From the NCBI RefSeq assembly GCF_910591885.1, contig NW_025963602.1, positions 62,001 through 126,000 of the forward strand: a stretch of 64,000 bases of DNA, given 5' to 3'. A program made the translations under genes and the position numbers. Shown piece after piece: positions 26,071 through 37,969 of this stretch; the stretch's first letter is position 1; the number at the start of each line of letters is the position of its first letter. Under the pieces are notes generated by a model, which saw nothing but the letters and a program-made list of their open reading frames with translations, did not search any database and was not told the origin of the DNA. The DNA comes from Bombus terrestris. Taxonomy: Eukaryota; Arthropoda; Insecta; Hymenoptera; Apidae.

Positions 26071-27410
26071 CACGGTGTCCAACGGTGTCCAGCGGTGTAC
26101 AACGGTGTCCAACGATGTCCAACGGTGTCCAACGGTGTCCCACGGTGTCCAACGGTGTCCAACGGTGTCCCACGGTGTCCAACGGTGTCCAACGGTGTCC
26201 CACGGTGTCCAACGGTGTCCCACGTTGTCCCACGTTGTCCCACGTTGTCCCACGTTGTCCCACGGTGTCCCACGTTGTCCCACGTTGTCCCACGGTGTCC
26301 AACGATGTCCAACGGTGCCCAACGGTGTCCCACGGTGTCCAACGGTGTCCAACGGTGTCCCACGGTGTCCAACGGTGTCCCACGTTGTCCCACGTTGTCC
26401 CACGTTGTCCCACGTTGTCCCACGGTGTCCCACGTTGTCCCACGTTGTCCCACGGTGTCCAACGATGTCCAACGGTGCCCAACGGTGTCCCACGGTGTCC
26501 AACTGTGTCCCACGGTGTCCCACGTTGTCCCACGTTGTCCCACGTTGTCCCACGTTGTCCCACGTTGTCCAACGATATCCAACGGTGTCCCACGTTGTCC
26601 CACGTTGTCCCACGTTGTCCCACGTTGTCCCACGTTGTCCCACGGTGTCCAACGGTGTCCAGCGGTGTACAACGGTGTCCAACGATGTCCAACGGTGTCC
26701 AACGGTGTCCCACGGTGTCCAACGGTGTCCAACGGTGTCCCACGGTGTCCAACGGTGTCCAACGGTGTCCCACGGTGTCCAACGGTGTCCCACGTTGTCC
26801 CACGTTGTCCCACGTTGTCCCACGGTGTCCCACGTTGTCCCACGTTGTCCCACGGTGTCCAACGATGTCCAACGGTGCCCAACGGTGTCCCACGGTGTCC
26901 AACTGTGTCCCACGGTGTCCCACGTTGTCCCACGTTGTCGCACGTTGTCCCACGTTGTCCCACGTTGTCCAACGATATCCAACGGTGTCCCACGTTGTCC
27001 CACGTTGTCCCACGTTGTCCCACGTTGTCCCACGTTGTCCCACGGTGTCCAACGGTGTCCAGCGGTGTACAACGGTGTCCAACGATGTCCAACGGTGTCC
27101 AACGGTGTCCAACGGTGTCCCACGGTGTCCAACTGTGTCCCACGGTGTCCCACGTTGTCCCACGTTGTCCCACGTTGTCCCACGTTGTCCCACGTTGTCC
27201 AACGATATCCAACGGTGTCCCACGTTGTCCCACGTTGTCGCACGTTGTCCCACGTTGTCCCACGGTGTCCAACGGTGTCCAGCGGTGTACAACGGTGTCC
27301 AACGATGTCCAACGGTGTCCAACGGTGTCCCACGGTGTCCAACGGTGTCCAACGGTGTCCCACGGTGTCCAACGGTGTCCAACGGTGTCCCACGGTGTCC
27401 AACGGTGTCC
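26071..27410 (+). repeat. AGCGGTGTAC cassette group 4, 160 bp longer
   Basis: Markers lie at 26091, 26661, 27061 and 27281 (570-400-220). The first spacing is 160 bp longer because of the direct tandem duplication at 26181-26500. The rest matches group 2 in order. AGCGGTGCCC at 27501, just beyond the group, is a private variant of the usual AACGGTGCCC. Confidence 0.88.
26181..26500 (+). repeat. 160-bp tandem duplication (two copies)
   Basis: Units 26181-26340 and 26341-26500 have the same order: two AACGG, CACGG, AACGG, four consensus units, CACGG, two consensus, CACGG, AACGA, AACGGTGCCC, AACGG, CACGG. The AACGGTGCCC markers sit at 26311 and 26471. The other three cassette groups have one copy, so this is a recent local gain. 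Confidence 0.85.
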
Positions 27411-28580
27411 CACGTTGTCCCACGTTGTCCCACGTTGTCCCACGTTGTCCCACGGTGTCCCACGTTGTCCCACGTTGTCCCACGGTGTCCAACGATGTCC
27501 AGCGGTGCCCAACGGTGTCCCACGGTGTCCAACTGTGTCCCACGGTGTCCCACGTTGTCCCACGTTGTCCCACGTTGTCCCACGTTGTCCCACGTTGTCC
27601 AACGATATCCAACGGTGTCCCACGTTGTCCCACGTTGTCCCACGTTGTCCCACGTTGTCCCACGTTGTCCCACGTTGTCCCACGGTGTCCAACGGTGTCC
27701 AACGATGTCCAACTGTGTCCAACGGTGTCCCACGTTGTCCCACGTTGTCCCACGTTGTCCCACGTTGTCCCACTTTGTCCAACGATGTCCAACGGTGTCC
27801 CACGTTGTCCCACTTTGTCCCACGTTGTCCCACGTTGTCCCACGTTGTCCCACGTTGTCCAACGATGTCCAACGGTGTCCCACGTTGTCCCACGTTGTCC
27901 CACGTTGTCCCACGTTGTCCCACGATGTCCCACGTTGTCCAACGATGTCCAACGGTGTCCCACGTTGTCCCACGTTGTCCTACGTTGTCCCACGTTGTCC
28001 CACGTTGTCCCACGTTGTCCCACGTTGTCCCACGTTGTCCCACGGTGTCCAACGGTGTCCCACGTTGTCCCACGTTGTCCCACGGTGTCCAACGATGTCC
28101 AACGGTGTCCAACGGTGTCCCACGGTGTCCCACGTTGTCCCACGTTGTCCCACGGTGTCCAACGATGTCCAACGGTGTCCCACGCTGTCCCACGTTGTCC
28201 CACGTTGTCCCACGTTGTCCCACGGTGTCCAACGATGTCCAACGGTGTCCCACGTTGTCCCACGTTGTCCCACGTTGTCCCACGTTGTCCCACGTTGTCC
28301 CACGATGTCCCACGTTGTCCCACGTTGTCCCACGTTGTCCCACGTTGTCCCACGTTGTCCCACGTTGTCCCACGGTGTCCAACGGTGTCCCACGTTGTCC
28401 CACGTTGTCCCACGTTGTCCCACGTTGTCCCACGTTGTCCCACGTTGTCCCACGTTGTCCCACGTTGTCCCACGGTGTCCAACGATGTCCAACGGTGTCC
28501 CACGTTGTCCCACGTTGTCCCACGTTGTCCCACGTTGTCCCACGGTGTCCAACGGTGTCCAACGATGTCCAACGGTGTCC

Positions 28581-29710
28581 AACCGTGTCCCACGTTGTCC
28601 CACGTTGTCCCACGTTGTCCCACGTTGTCCCACGTTGTCCCACGTTGTCCCACGTTGTCCCACGGTGTCCCACGGTGTCCAACGATGTCCAACGATGTCC
28701 AACGATGTCCAACGGTGTCCAGCGATGTCCCACGGTGTCCAACGGTGTCCAACGGTGTCCAACGGTGTCCAACGATGTCCAACGATGTCCAACGGTGTCC
28801 AACGGTGTCCCACGTTGTCCCACGTTGTCCCACGGTGTCCAACGGTGTCCAACGGTGTCCCACGTTGTCCCACGTTGTCCCACGTTGTCCCACGTTGTCC
28901 CACGTTGTTCCATGGTTTCCCACGTTGTCCCACGGTGTCCAACGGTGTCCAACGATGTCCAACGGTGTCCAACCGTGTCCAACGGTGTCCCACGTTGTCC
29001 CACGTTGTCCCACGTTGTCCCACGTTGTCCCACGTTGTTCCATGTTTTCCCACGTTGTCCCACGTTGTCCCACGTTGTCCCACGGTGTCCAACGATGTCC
29101 AACGGTGTCCAACGGTGTCCCACGGTGTCCAACGGTGTCCCACGTTGTCCCACGTTGTCCCACGTTGTCCCACGTTGTCCAACGGTGTCCCACGGTGTTC
29201 AACGGTGTCCCACGTTGTCCCACGTTGTCCCACGTTGTCCCACGTTGTCCCACGTTGTCCCACGTTGTCCCACGTTGTCCCACGGTGTCCAACGGTGTCC
29301 AACGATGTCCAACGGTGTCCAACGGTGTCCCACGATGTCCACCGATGTCCAACGGTGTCCAACGGTGTCCAACGGTGTCCAACGGTGTCCCACGTTGTCC
29401 AACGGTGTCCCACGTTGTCCCACGTTGTCCCACGTTGTCCCACGGTGTCCAACGATGTCCAACGGTGTCCCACGTTGTCCAACGGTGTCCCACGTTGTCC
29501 CACGTTGTCCCACGTTGTCCCACGTTGTCCCACGATGTCCCACGTTGTCCCACGTTGTCCCACGTTGTCCCACGTTGTCCCACGTTGTCCCACGTTGTCC
29601 CACGTTGTCCCACGTTGTCCCACGTTGTCCCACGGTGTCCAACGGTGTCCAACGATGTCCCACATTGTCCAACGATGTCCAACGGTGTCCCACGTTGTCC
29701 CACGTTGTCC
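28581..29710 (+). repeat. CATGGTTTCC module M1
   Basis: Module order: AACCGTGTCC (28581), AGCGATGTCC, CACGTTGTTC plus CATGGTTTCC (28911), AACCGTGTCC (28971), CATGTTTTCC (29041), CACGGTGTTC (29191), ending before TACGTTGTCC at 29711. This is the leftmost CATGGTTTCC in the window. It is shorter than the 1,210-bp later copies because an A-type segment present there is missing. Confidence 0.82.
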
Positions 29711-30080
29711 TACGTTGTCCCACGTTGTCCCACGTTGTCCCACGTTGTCCCACGTTGTCCCACGTTGTCCCACGTTGTCCCACGTTGTCCCACGTTGTCC
29801 CACGTTGTCCCACGTTGTCCCACGGTGTCCAAAGGTGTCCAACGATGTCCAACGGTGTCCCACGTTGTCCCACGTTGTCCCACGTTGTCCCACGGTGTCC
29901 AACGGTGTCCAACGATGTCCAACGGTGTCCAACGGTGTCCCACGATGTCCACCGATGTCCAACGGTGTCCCACGTTGTCCCACGTTGTCCCACGTTGTCC
30001 CACGTTGTCCCACGATGTCCAACGGTGTCCAACGGTGTCCCACGGTGTCCCACGTTGTCCCACGTTGTCCCACGGTGTCC
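29561..30080 (+). repeat. 540-bp-period segment B, copy 1
   Basis: These 520 bp match 30101-30620 with no difference that I could see. The block includes CACATTGTCC (29661/30201), TACGTTGTCC (29711/30251), AAAGGTGTCC (29831/30371) and CACGATGTCC-ACCGATGTCC (29941/30481). A third copy near 31551-32050 has one changed unit. Confidence 0.88.
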
Positions 30081-30100
30081 AACGATGTCCAACGGTGTCC

Positions 30101-30620
30101 CACGTTGTCCCACGTTGTCCCACGTTGTCCCACGTTGTCCCACGTTGTCCCACGTTGTCCCACGTTGTCCCACGGTGTCCAACGGTGTCCAACGATGTCC
30201 CACATTGTCCAACGATGTCCAACGGTGTCCCACGTTGTCCCACGTTGTCCTACGTTGTCCCACGTTGTCCCACGTTGTCCCACGTTGTCCCACGTTGTCC
30301 CACGTTGTCCCACGTTGTCCCACGTTGTCCCACGTTGTCCCACGTTGTCCCACGTTGTCCCACGGTGTCCAAAGGTGTCCAACGATGTCCAACGGTGTCC
30401 CACGTTGTCCCACGTTGTCCCACGTTGTCCCACGGTGTCCAACGGTGTCCAACGATGTCCAACGGTGTCCAACGGTGTCCCACGATGTCCACCGATGTCC
30501 AACGGTGTCCCACGTTGTCCCACGTTGTCCCACGTTGTCCCACGTTGTCCCACGATGTCCAACGGTGTCCAACGGTGTCCCACGGTGTCCCACGTTGTCC
30601 CACGTTGTCCCACGGTGTCC
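30101..30620 (+). repeat. 540-bp-period segment B, copy 2
   Basis: Partner of 29561-30080. Its right end at 30620 is also the junction of the 1,980-bp tandem repeat, so a single exchange point may explain both. Confidence 0.88.
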
Positions 30621-32050
30621 CACGTTGTCCCACGTTGTCCCACGGTGTCCCACGGTGTCCAACGATGTCCAACGATGTCCAACGATGTCCAACGGTGTCC
30701 AGCGATGTCCCACGGTGTCCAACGGTGTCCAACGGTGTCCAACGGTGTCCAACGATGTCCAACGATGTCCAACGGTGTCCAACGGTGTCCCACGTTGTCC
30801 CACGTTGTCCCACGGTGTCCAACGGTGTCCAACGGTGTCCCACGTTGTCCCACGTTGTCCCACGTTGTCCCACGTTGTCCCACGTTGTTCCATGGTTTCC
30901 CACGTTGTCCCACGGTGTCCAACGGTGTCCAACGATGTCCAACGGTGTCCAACCGTGTCCAACGGTGTCCCACGTTGTCCCACGTTGTCCCACGTTGTCC
31001 CACGTTGTCCCACGTTGTTCCATGTTTTCCCACGTTGTCCCACGTTGTCCCACGTTGTCCCACGGTGTCCAACGATGTCCAACGGTGTCCAACGGTGTCC
31101 CACGGTGTCCAACGGTGTCCCACGTTGTCCCACGTTGTCCCACGTTGTCCCACGTTGTCCAACGGTGTCCCACGGTGTTCAACGGTGTCCCACGTTGTCC
31201 CACGTTGTCCCACGTTGTCCCACGTTGTCCCACGTTGTCCCACGTTGTCCCACGTTGTCCCACGGTGTCCAACGGTGTCCAACGATGTCCAACGGTGTCC
31301 AACGGTGTCCCACGATGTCCACCGATGTCCAACGGTGTCCAACGGTGTCCAACGGTGTCCAACGGTGTCCCACGTTGTCCAACGGTGTCCCACGTTGTCC
31401 CACGTTGTCCCACGTTGTCCCACGGTGTCCAACGATGTCCAACGGTGTCCCACGTTGTCCAACGGTGTCCCACGTTGTCCCACGTTGTCCCACGTTGTCC
31501 CACGTTGTCCCACGATGTCCCACGTTGTCCCACGTTGTCCCACGTTGTCCCACGTTGTCCCACGTTGTCCCACGTTGTCCCACGTTGTCCCACGTTGTCC
31601 CACGGTGTCCAACGGTGTCCAACGATGTCCCACATTGTCCAACGATGTCCAACGGTGTCCCACGTTGTCCCACGTTGTCCTACGTTGTCCCACGTTGTCC
31701 CACGTTGTCCCACGTTGTCCCACGTTGTCCCACGTTGTCCCACGATGTCCCACGTTGTCCCACGTTGTCCCACGTTGTCCCACGTTGTCCCACGGTGTCC
31801 AAAGGTGTCCAACGATGTCCAACGGTGTCCCACGTTGTCCCACGTTGTCCCACGTTGTCCCACGGTGTCCAACGGTGTCCAACGATGTCCAACGGTGTCC
31901 AACGGTGTCCCACGATGTCCACCGATGTCCAACGGTGTCCCACGTTGTCCCACGTTGTCCCACGTTGTCCCACGTTGTCCCACGATGTCCAACGGTGTCC
32001 AACGGTGTCCCACGGTGTCCCACGTTGTCCCACGTTGTCCCACGGTGTCC
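30621..32050 (+). repeat. 1,980-bp tandem repeat, copy 2 (A-B)
   Basis: Repeats segment A of 28641-29560, then has a single B segment. One C-type run is one unit shorter (CACGG at 31601 against 29631), moving the offset from 1,980 to 1,970. In B, CACGATGTCC at 31741 replaces the consensus unit of the earlier copies. CACATTGTCC at 31631 matches 29661 and 30201. Confidence 0.85.
30641..31680 (+). repeat. CATGGTTTCC module M2
   Basis: Copy of M1 without its left end: CATGGTTTCC at 30891, AACCGTGTCC at 30951, CATGTTTTCC at 31021, CACGGTGTTC at 31171, TACGTTGTCC at 31681. It arose with the 1,980-bp tandem duplication. Confidence 0.82.
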
Positions 32051-33320
32051 AACGATGTCCAACGGTGTCCCACGTTGTCCCACGTTGTCCCACGTTGTCC
32101 CACGTTGTCCCACGTTGTCCCACGTTGTCCCACGTTGTCCCACGTTGTCCCACGTTGTCCCACGTTGTCCCACGTTGTCCCACGTTGTCCCACGATGTCC
32201 CACGTTGTCCAACGATGTCCAACGGTGTCCCACGTTGTCCCACGTTGTCCCACGTTGTCCCACGTTGTCCCACGTTGTCCCACGTTGTCCCACGGTGTCC
32301 AACGGTGTCCAACGATGTCCAACTGTGTCCAACGGTGTCCCACGTTGTCCCACGTTGTCCCACGTTGTCCCACGTTGTCCCACGTTGTCCAACGATGTCC
32401 AACGGTGTCCCACGTTGTCCCACTTTGTCCCACGTTGTCCCACGTTGTCCCACGTTGTCCCACGTTGTCCAACGATGTCCAACGGTGTCCCACGTTGTCC
32501 CACGTTGTCCCACGTTGTCCCACGTTGTCCCACGATGTCCCACGTTGTCCAACGGTGTCCAACGGTGTCCCACGTTGTCCCACGTTGTCCCACGTTGTCC
32601 CACGTTGTCCCACGGTGTCCAACGGTGTCCAACGATGTCCAACGGTGTCCAACGGTGTCCCACGTTGTCCCACGTTGTCCAACGATGTCCAACGGTGTCC
32701 AACGGTGTCCCACGTTGTCCCACGTTGTCCCACGTTGTCCCACGGTGTCCAGCGGTGTCCAACGATGTCCAACGGTGTCCAACGGTGTCCCACGATGTCC
32801 ACCGATGTCCAACGGTGTCCAACGGTGTCCAACGGTGTCCAACGGTGTCCAACGATGTCCAACGATGTCCAACGGTGTCCCACGATGTCCACCGATGTCC
32901 AACGGTTTCCAACGGTGTCCCACGTTGTCCCACGTTGTCCCACGTTGTCCCACGTTGTCCCACGGTGTCCAACGGTGTCCAACGATGTCCAACGGTGTCC
33001 AACGGTGTCCCACGTTGTCCCACGTTGTCCCACGTTGTCCCACGTTGTCCCACGGTGTCCAACGATGTCCAACGGTGTCCCACGTTGTCCCACGTTGTCC
33101 CACGTTGTCCCACGTTGTCCCACGTTGTCCCACGTTGTCCCACGTTGTCCCACGTTGTCCCACGTTGTCCCACGTTGTCCCACGATGTCCCACGTTGTCC
33201 CACGGTGTCCAACGATGTCCCACGTTGTCCCACGTTGTCCCACGGTGTCCAGCGGTGTCCAACGGTGTCCCACGTTGTCCCACGTTGTCCCACGTTGTCC
33301 CACGTTGTCCCACGTTGTCC

Positions 33321-33329
33321 CACGTTGCC
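33321..33329 (+). repeat. 9-bp unit CACGTTGCC (register shift 1)
   Basis: This is the first unit that is not 10 bp; one T of the consensus is missing. From 33330 all units start one base earlier relative to the 10-base grid. The unit lies in a C-type run and is followed by four C-type units, then AACGATGTCC and AACGGTGTCC. The same context surrounds the two other 9-bp units. Confidence 0.95.
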
Positions 33330-34009
33330 CACGTTGTCCCACGTTGTCCCACGTTGTCCCACGTTGTCCAACGATGTCCAACGGTGTCCCACGTTGTCCC
33401 ACGTTGTCCCACGTTGTCCCACGTTGTCCCACGGTGTCCAACGATGTCCCACGTTGTCCCACGTTGTCCCACGTTGTCCAACGATGTCCAACGGTGTCCA
33501 ACGGTGTCCCACGTTGTCCCACGTTGTCCCACGTTGTCCCACGGTGTCCAGCGGTGTCCAACGATGTCCAGCGGTGTCCAACGGTGTCCCACGATGTCCA
33601 CCGATGTCCAACGGTGTCCCACGATGTCCAACGGTGTCCCACGTTGTCCCACGTTGTCCCACGTTGTCCCACGTTGTCCCACGTTGTCCCACGTTGTCCC
33701 ACGTTGTCGCACGTTGTCCCACGGTGTCCAGCGGTGTCCAACGATGTCCAACGGTGTCCAACGGTGTCCCACGATGTCCACCGATGTCCAACGGTGTCCC
33801 ACGATGTCCAACGGTGTCCCACGGTGTCCAGCGGTGTCCCACGTTGTCCCACGTTGTCCCACGTTGTCCCACGTTGTCCCACGTTGTCCCACGTTGTCCC
33901 ACGTTGTCCCACGTTTTCCCACGTTGTCCCACGGTGTCCAACGGTGTCCCACGTTGTCCCACGTTGTCCCACGTTGTCCCACGTTGTCGCACGTTGTCCC
34001 ACGTTGTCC

Positions 34010-34129
34010 CACGGTGTCCAACGGTGTCCAGCGGTGTACAACGGTGTCCAACGATGTCCAACGGTGTCCAACGGTGTCCCACGGTGTCCAACGGTGTCCA
34101 ACGGTGTCCCACGGTGTCCAACGGTGTCC
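34010..34129 (+). repeat. Left-type AGCGGTGTAC element inside the right half
   Basis: AGCGGTGTAC at 34030 is the only copy I found right of 27.3 kb. Around it are other left-half markers: CACGTTGTCG (33980), AACGGTGCCC, AACGATATCC (34320) and AACTGTGTCC (34430). About 33.9-34.5 kb is thus an island of left-type sequence between right-type modules. Confidence 0.8.
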
Positions 34130-35009
34130 CACGTTGTCCCACGTTGTCCCACGTTGTCCCACGTTGTCCCACGGTGTCCCACGTTGTCCCACGTTGTCCC
34201 ACGGTGTCCAACGATGTCCAACGGTGCCCAACGGTGTCCCACGGTGTCCAACTGTGTCCCACGGTGTCCCACGTTGTCCCACGTTGTCCCACGTTGTCCC
34301 ACGTTGTCCCACGTTGTCCAACGATATCCAACGGTGTCCCACGTTGTCCCACGTTGTCCCACGTTGTCCCACGTTGTCCCACGTTGTCCCACGTTGTCCC
34401 ACGGTGTCCAACGGTGTCCAACGATGTCCAACTGTGTCCAACGGTGTCCCACGTTGTCCCACGTTGTCCCACGTTGTCCCACGTTGTCCCACGTTGTCCC
34501 ACGTTGTCCCACGGTGTCCAACGATGTCCAACGGTGTCCAACGGTGTCCCACGGTGTCCCACGTTGTCCCACGTTGTCCCACGGTGTCCAACGATGTCCA
34601 ACGGTGTCCCACGCTGTCCCACGTTGTCCCACGTTGTCCCACGTTGTCCCACGGTGTCCAACGATGTCCAACGGTGTCCCACGTTGTCCCACGTTGTCCC
34701 ACGTTGTCCCACGTTGTCCCACGTTGTCCCACGATGTCCCACGTTGTCCCACGTTGTCCCACGTTGTCCCACGTTGTCCCACGTTGTCCCACGTTGTCCC
34801 ACGGTGTCCAACGGTGTCCCACGTTGTCCCACGTTGTCCCACCTTGTCCCACGTTGTCCCACGTTGTCCCACGTTGTCCCACGTTGTCCCACGTTGTCCC
34901 ACGGTGTCCAACGATGTCCAACGGTGTCCCACGTTGTCCCACGTTGTCCCACGTTGTCCCACGTTGTCCCACGGTGTCCAACGGTGTCCAACGATGTCCA
35001 ACGGTGTCC

Positions 35010-36069
35010 AACCGTGTCCCACGTTGTCCCACGTTGTCCCACGTTGTCCCACGTTGTCCCACGTTGTCCCACGTTGTCCCACGTTGTCCCACGGTGTCCC
35101 ACGGTGTCCAACGATGTCCAACGATGTCCAACGATGTCCAACGGTGTCCAGCGATGTCCCACGGTGTCCAACGGTGTCCAACGGTGTCCAACGGTGTCCA
35201 ACGATGTCCAACGATGTCCAACGGTGTCCAACGGCGTCCCACGTTGTCCCACGTTGTCCCACGGTGTCCAACGGTGTCCAACGGTGTCCCACGTTGTCCC
35301 ACGTTGTCCCACGTTGTCCCACGTTGTCCCACGTTGTTCCATGGTTTCCCACGTTGTCCCACGGTGTCCAACGGTGTCCAACGGTGTCCAACGGTGTCCC
35401 ACGGTGTCCAACGGTGTCCCACGTTGTCCCACGTTGTCCCACGTTGTCCCACGTTGTCCAACGGTGTCCCACGGTGTTCAACGGTGTCCCACGTTGTCCC
35501 ACGTTGTCCCACGTTGTCCCACGTTGTCCCACGTTGTCCCACGGTGTCCAACGGTGTCCAACGATGTCCAACGGTGTCCAACGGTGTCCCACGATGTCCA
35601 CCGATGTCCAACGGTGTCCAACGGTGTCCAACGGTGTCCAACGGTGTCCAACGATGTCCAACGATGTCCAACGATGTCCAACGGTGTCCAACGATGTCCA
35701 ACGATGTCCAACGGCGTCCCACGATGTCCAACGATGTCCTACGATGTCCAACGGTGTCCAACGGTGTCCCACGTTGTCCCACGTTGTCCCACGTTGTCCC
35801 ACGGTGTCCAACGATGTCCAACGGTGTCCCACGTTGTCCAACGGTGTCCCACGTTGTCCCACGTTGTCCCACGTTGTCCCACGTTGTCCCACGATGTCCC
35901 ACGTTGTCCCACGTTGTCCCACGTTGTCCCACGTTGTCCCACGTTGTCCCACGTTGTCCCACGTTGTCCCACGTTGTCCCACGTTGTCCCACGGTGTCCA
36001 ACGGTGTCCAACGATGTCCCACGTTGTCCAACGATGTCCAACGGTGTCCCACGTTGTCCCACGTTGTCC
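35010..36069 (+). repeat. CATGGTTTCC module M3, lacking CATGTTTTCC
   Basis: AACCGTGTCC at 35010, CATGGTTTCC at 35340, CACGGTGTTC at 35470 and TACGTTGTCC at 36070. The segment with the second AACCGTGTCC and CATGTTTTCC is absent, so the two markers 270-280 bp apart elsewhere are 130 bp apart here. An additional TACGATGTCC lies at 35740, and AACGGCGTCC variants at 35230 and 35710 are private. Confidence 0.78.
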
Positions 36070-37969
36070 TACGTTGTCCCACGTTGTCCCACGTTGTCCC
36101 ACGTTGTCCCACGTTGTCCCACGTTGTCCCACGTTGTCCCACGGTGTCCAAAGGTGTCCAACGATGTCCAACGGTGTCCCACGTTGTCCCACGTTGTCCC
36201 ACGTTGTCCCACGGTGTCCAACGGTGTCCAACGATGTCCAACGGTGTCCAACGGTGTCCCACGATGTCCACCGATGTCCAACGGTGTCCCACGTTGTCCC
36301 ACGTTGTCCCACGTTGTCCCACGTTGTCCCACGATGTCCAACGGTGTCCAACGGTGTCCCACGGTGTCCCATGTTGTCCCACGTTGTCCCACGGTGTCCA
36401 ACGATGTCCAACGGTGTCCCACGTTGTCCCACGTTGTCCCACGTTGTCCCACGTTGTCCCACGTTGTCCCACGTTGTCCCACGTTGTCCCACGTTGTCCC
36501 ACGTTGTCCCACGTTGTCCCACGTTGTCCCACGTTGTCCCACGATGTCCCACGTTGTCCAACGATGTCCAACGGTGTCCCACGTTGTCCCACGTTGTCCC
36601 ACGTTGTCCCACGTTGTCCCACGGTGTCCAACGATGTCCAACGGTGTCCCACGTTGTCCCACGTTGTCCCACGTTGTCCCACGTTGTCCAACGATGTCCA
36701 ACGGTGTCCAACGGTGTCCCACGTTGTCCCACGTTGTCCCACGTTGTCCCACGGTGTCCAGCGGTGTCCAACGATGTCCAACGGTGTCCAACGGTGTCCC
36801 ACGATGTCCACCGATGTCCAACGGTGTCCAACGGTGTCCAACGGTGTCCAACGGTGTCCAACGATGTCCAACGATGTCCAACGGTGTCCCACGATGTCCA
36901 CCGATGTCCAACGGTGTCCAACGGTGTCCCACGTTGTCCCACGTTGTCCCACGTTGTCCCACGTTGTCCCACGGTGTCCAACGGTGTCCAACGATGTCCA
37001 ACGGTGTCCAACGGTGTCCCACGTTGTCCCACGTTGTCCAACGATGTCCAACGGTGTCCAACGGTGTCCCACGATGTCCCACGTTGTCCCACGTTGTCCC
37101 ACGGTGTCCAGCGGTGTCCAACGATGTCCAACGGTGTCCAACGGTGTCCCACGATGTCCACCGATGTCCAACGGTGTCCAACGGTGTCCAACGGTGTCCA
37201 ACGGTGTCCAACGATGTCCAACGATGTCCAACGGTGTCCCACGATGTCCACCGATGTCCAACGGTTTCCAACGGTGTCCCACGTTGTCCCACGTTGTCCC
37301 ACGTTGTCCCACGTTGTCCCACGGTGTCCAACGGTGTCCAACGGTGTCCCACGATGTCCACCGATGTCCAACGGTGTCCCACGTTGTCCCACGTTGTCCC
37401 ACGTTGTCCCACGTTGTCCCACGATGTCCAACGGTGTCCAACGGTGTCCCACGGTGTCCCACGTTGTCCCACGTTGTCCCACGGTGTCCAACGATGTCCA
37501 ACGGTGTCCCACGTTGTCCCTTGTTGTCCCACGTTGTCCCACGTTGTCCCACGTTGTCCCACGTTGTCCCACGTTGTCCCACGTTGTCCCACGTTGTCCC
37601 ACGTTGTCCCACGTTGTCCAACGATGTCCAACGGTGTCCAACGGTGTCCCACGTTGTCCCACGTTGTCCCACGTTGTCCCACGGTGTCCAGCGGTGTCCA
37701 ACGATGTCCAACGGTGTCCAACGGTGTCCCACGATGTCCACCGATGTCCAACGGTGTCCAACGGTGTCCAACGATGTCCAACGGTGTCCCACGATGTCCA
37801 ACGATGTCCAACGATGTCCAACGATGTCCAACGGTGTCCAACGGTGTCCCACGTTGTCCCACGTTGTCCCACGGTGTCCAACGATGTCCAACGGTGTCCC
37901 ACGTTGTCCCACGTTGTCCCACGTTGTCCCACGTTGTCCCACGTTGTCCCACGTTGTCCCACGTTGTTC

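Larger units (their letters stand above)
28641..30620 (+). repeat. 1,980-bp tandem repeat, copy 1 (A-B-B)
   Basis: The first ~980 bp (28641-29620) looks identical, unit by unit, to 30621-31600. Shared rare markers are AGCGATGTCC (28721/30701), CACGTTGTTC then CATGGTTTCC (28901/30881), AACCGTGTCC (28971/30951), CATGTTTTCC (29041/31021) and CACGGTGTTC (29191/31171). The second half is the 540-bp-period segment B, present twice. The second copy starts directly at 30621, giving the order A-B-B-A-B. Confidence 0.88.

Noticed and set aside
28901..28920. CACGTTGTTC followed by CATGGTTTCC as a start codon in a Kozak-like or gene context
   Set aside because: The ATG lies inside a repeated marker pair found about 19 times with array on both sides; it is an ordinary variant pair.
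28641..32050. Assembly duplication as the only explanation of the A-B-B-A-B segment
   Set aside because: Copy 2 differs by one unit in length and by CACGATGTCC at 31741, which argues against a simple copy error. It still needs read support, so it is kept as a finding with that caveat.
33321..33329. Sequencing deletion in a homopolymer-like context
   Set aside because: The missing base is a T in TTGTCC, not in a homopolymer, and the same 9-bp unit recurs in the same context at two other places, so an inherited deletion is more likely.
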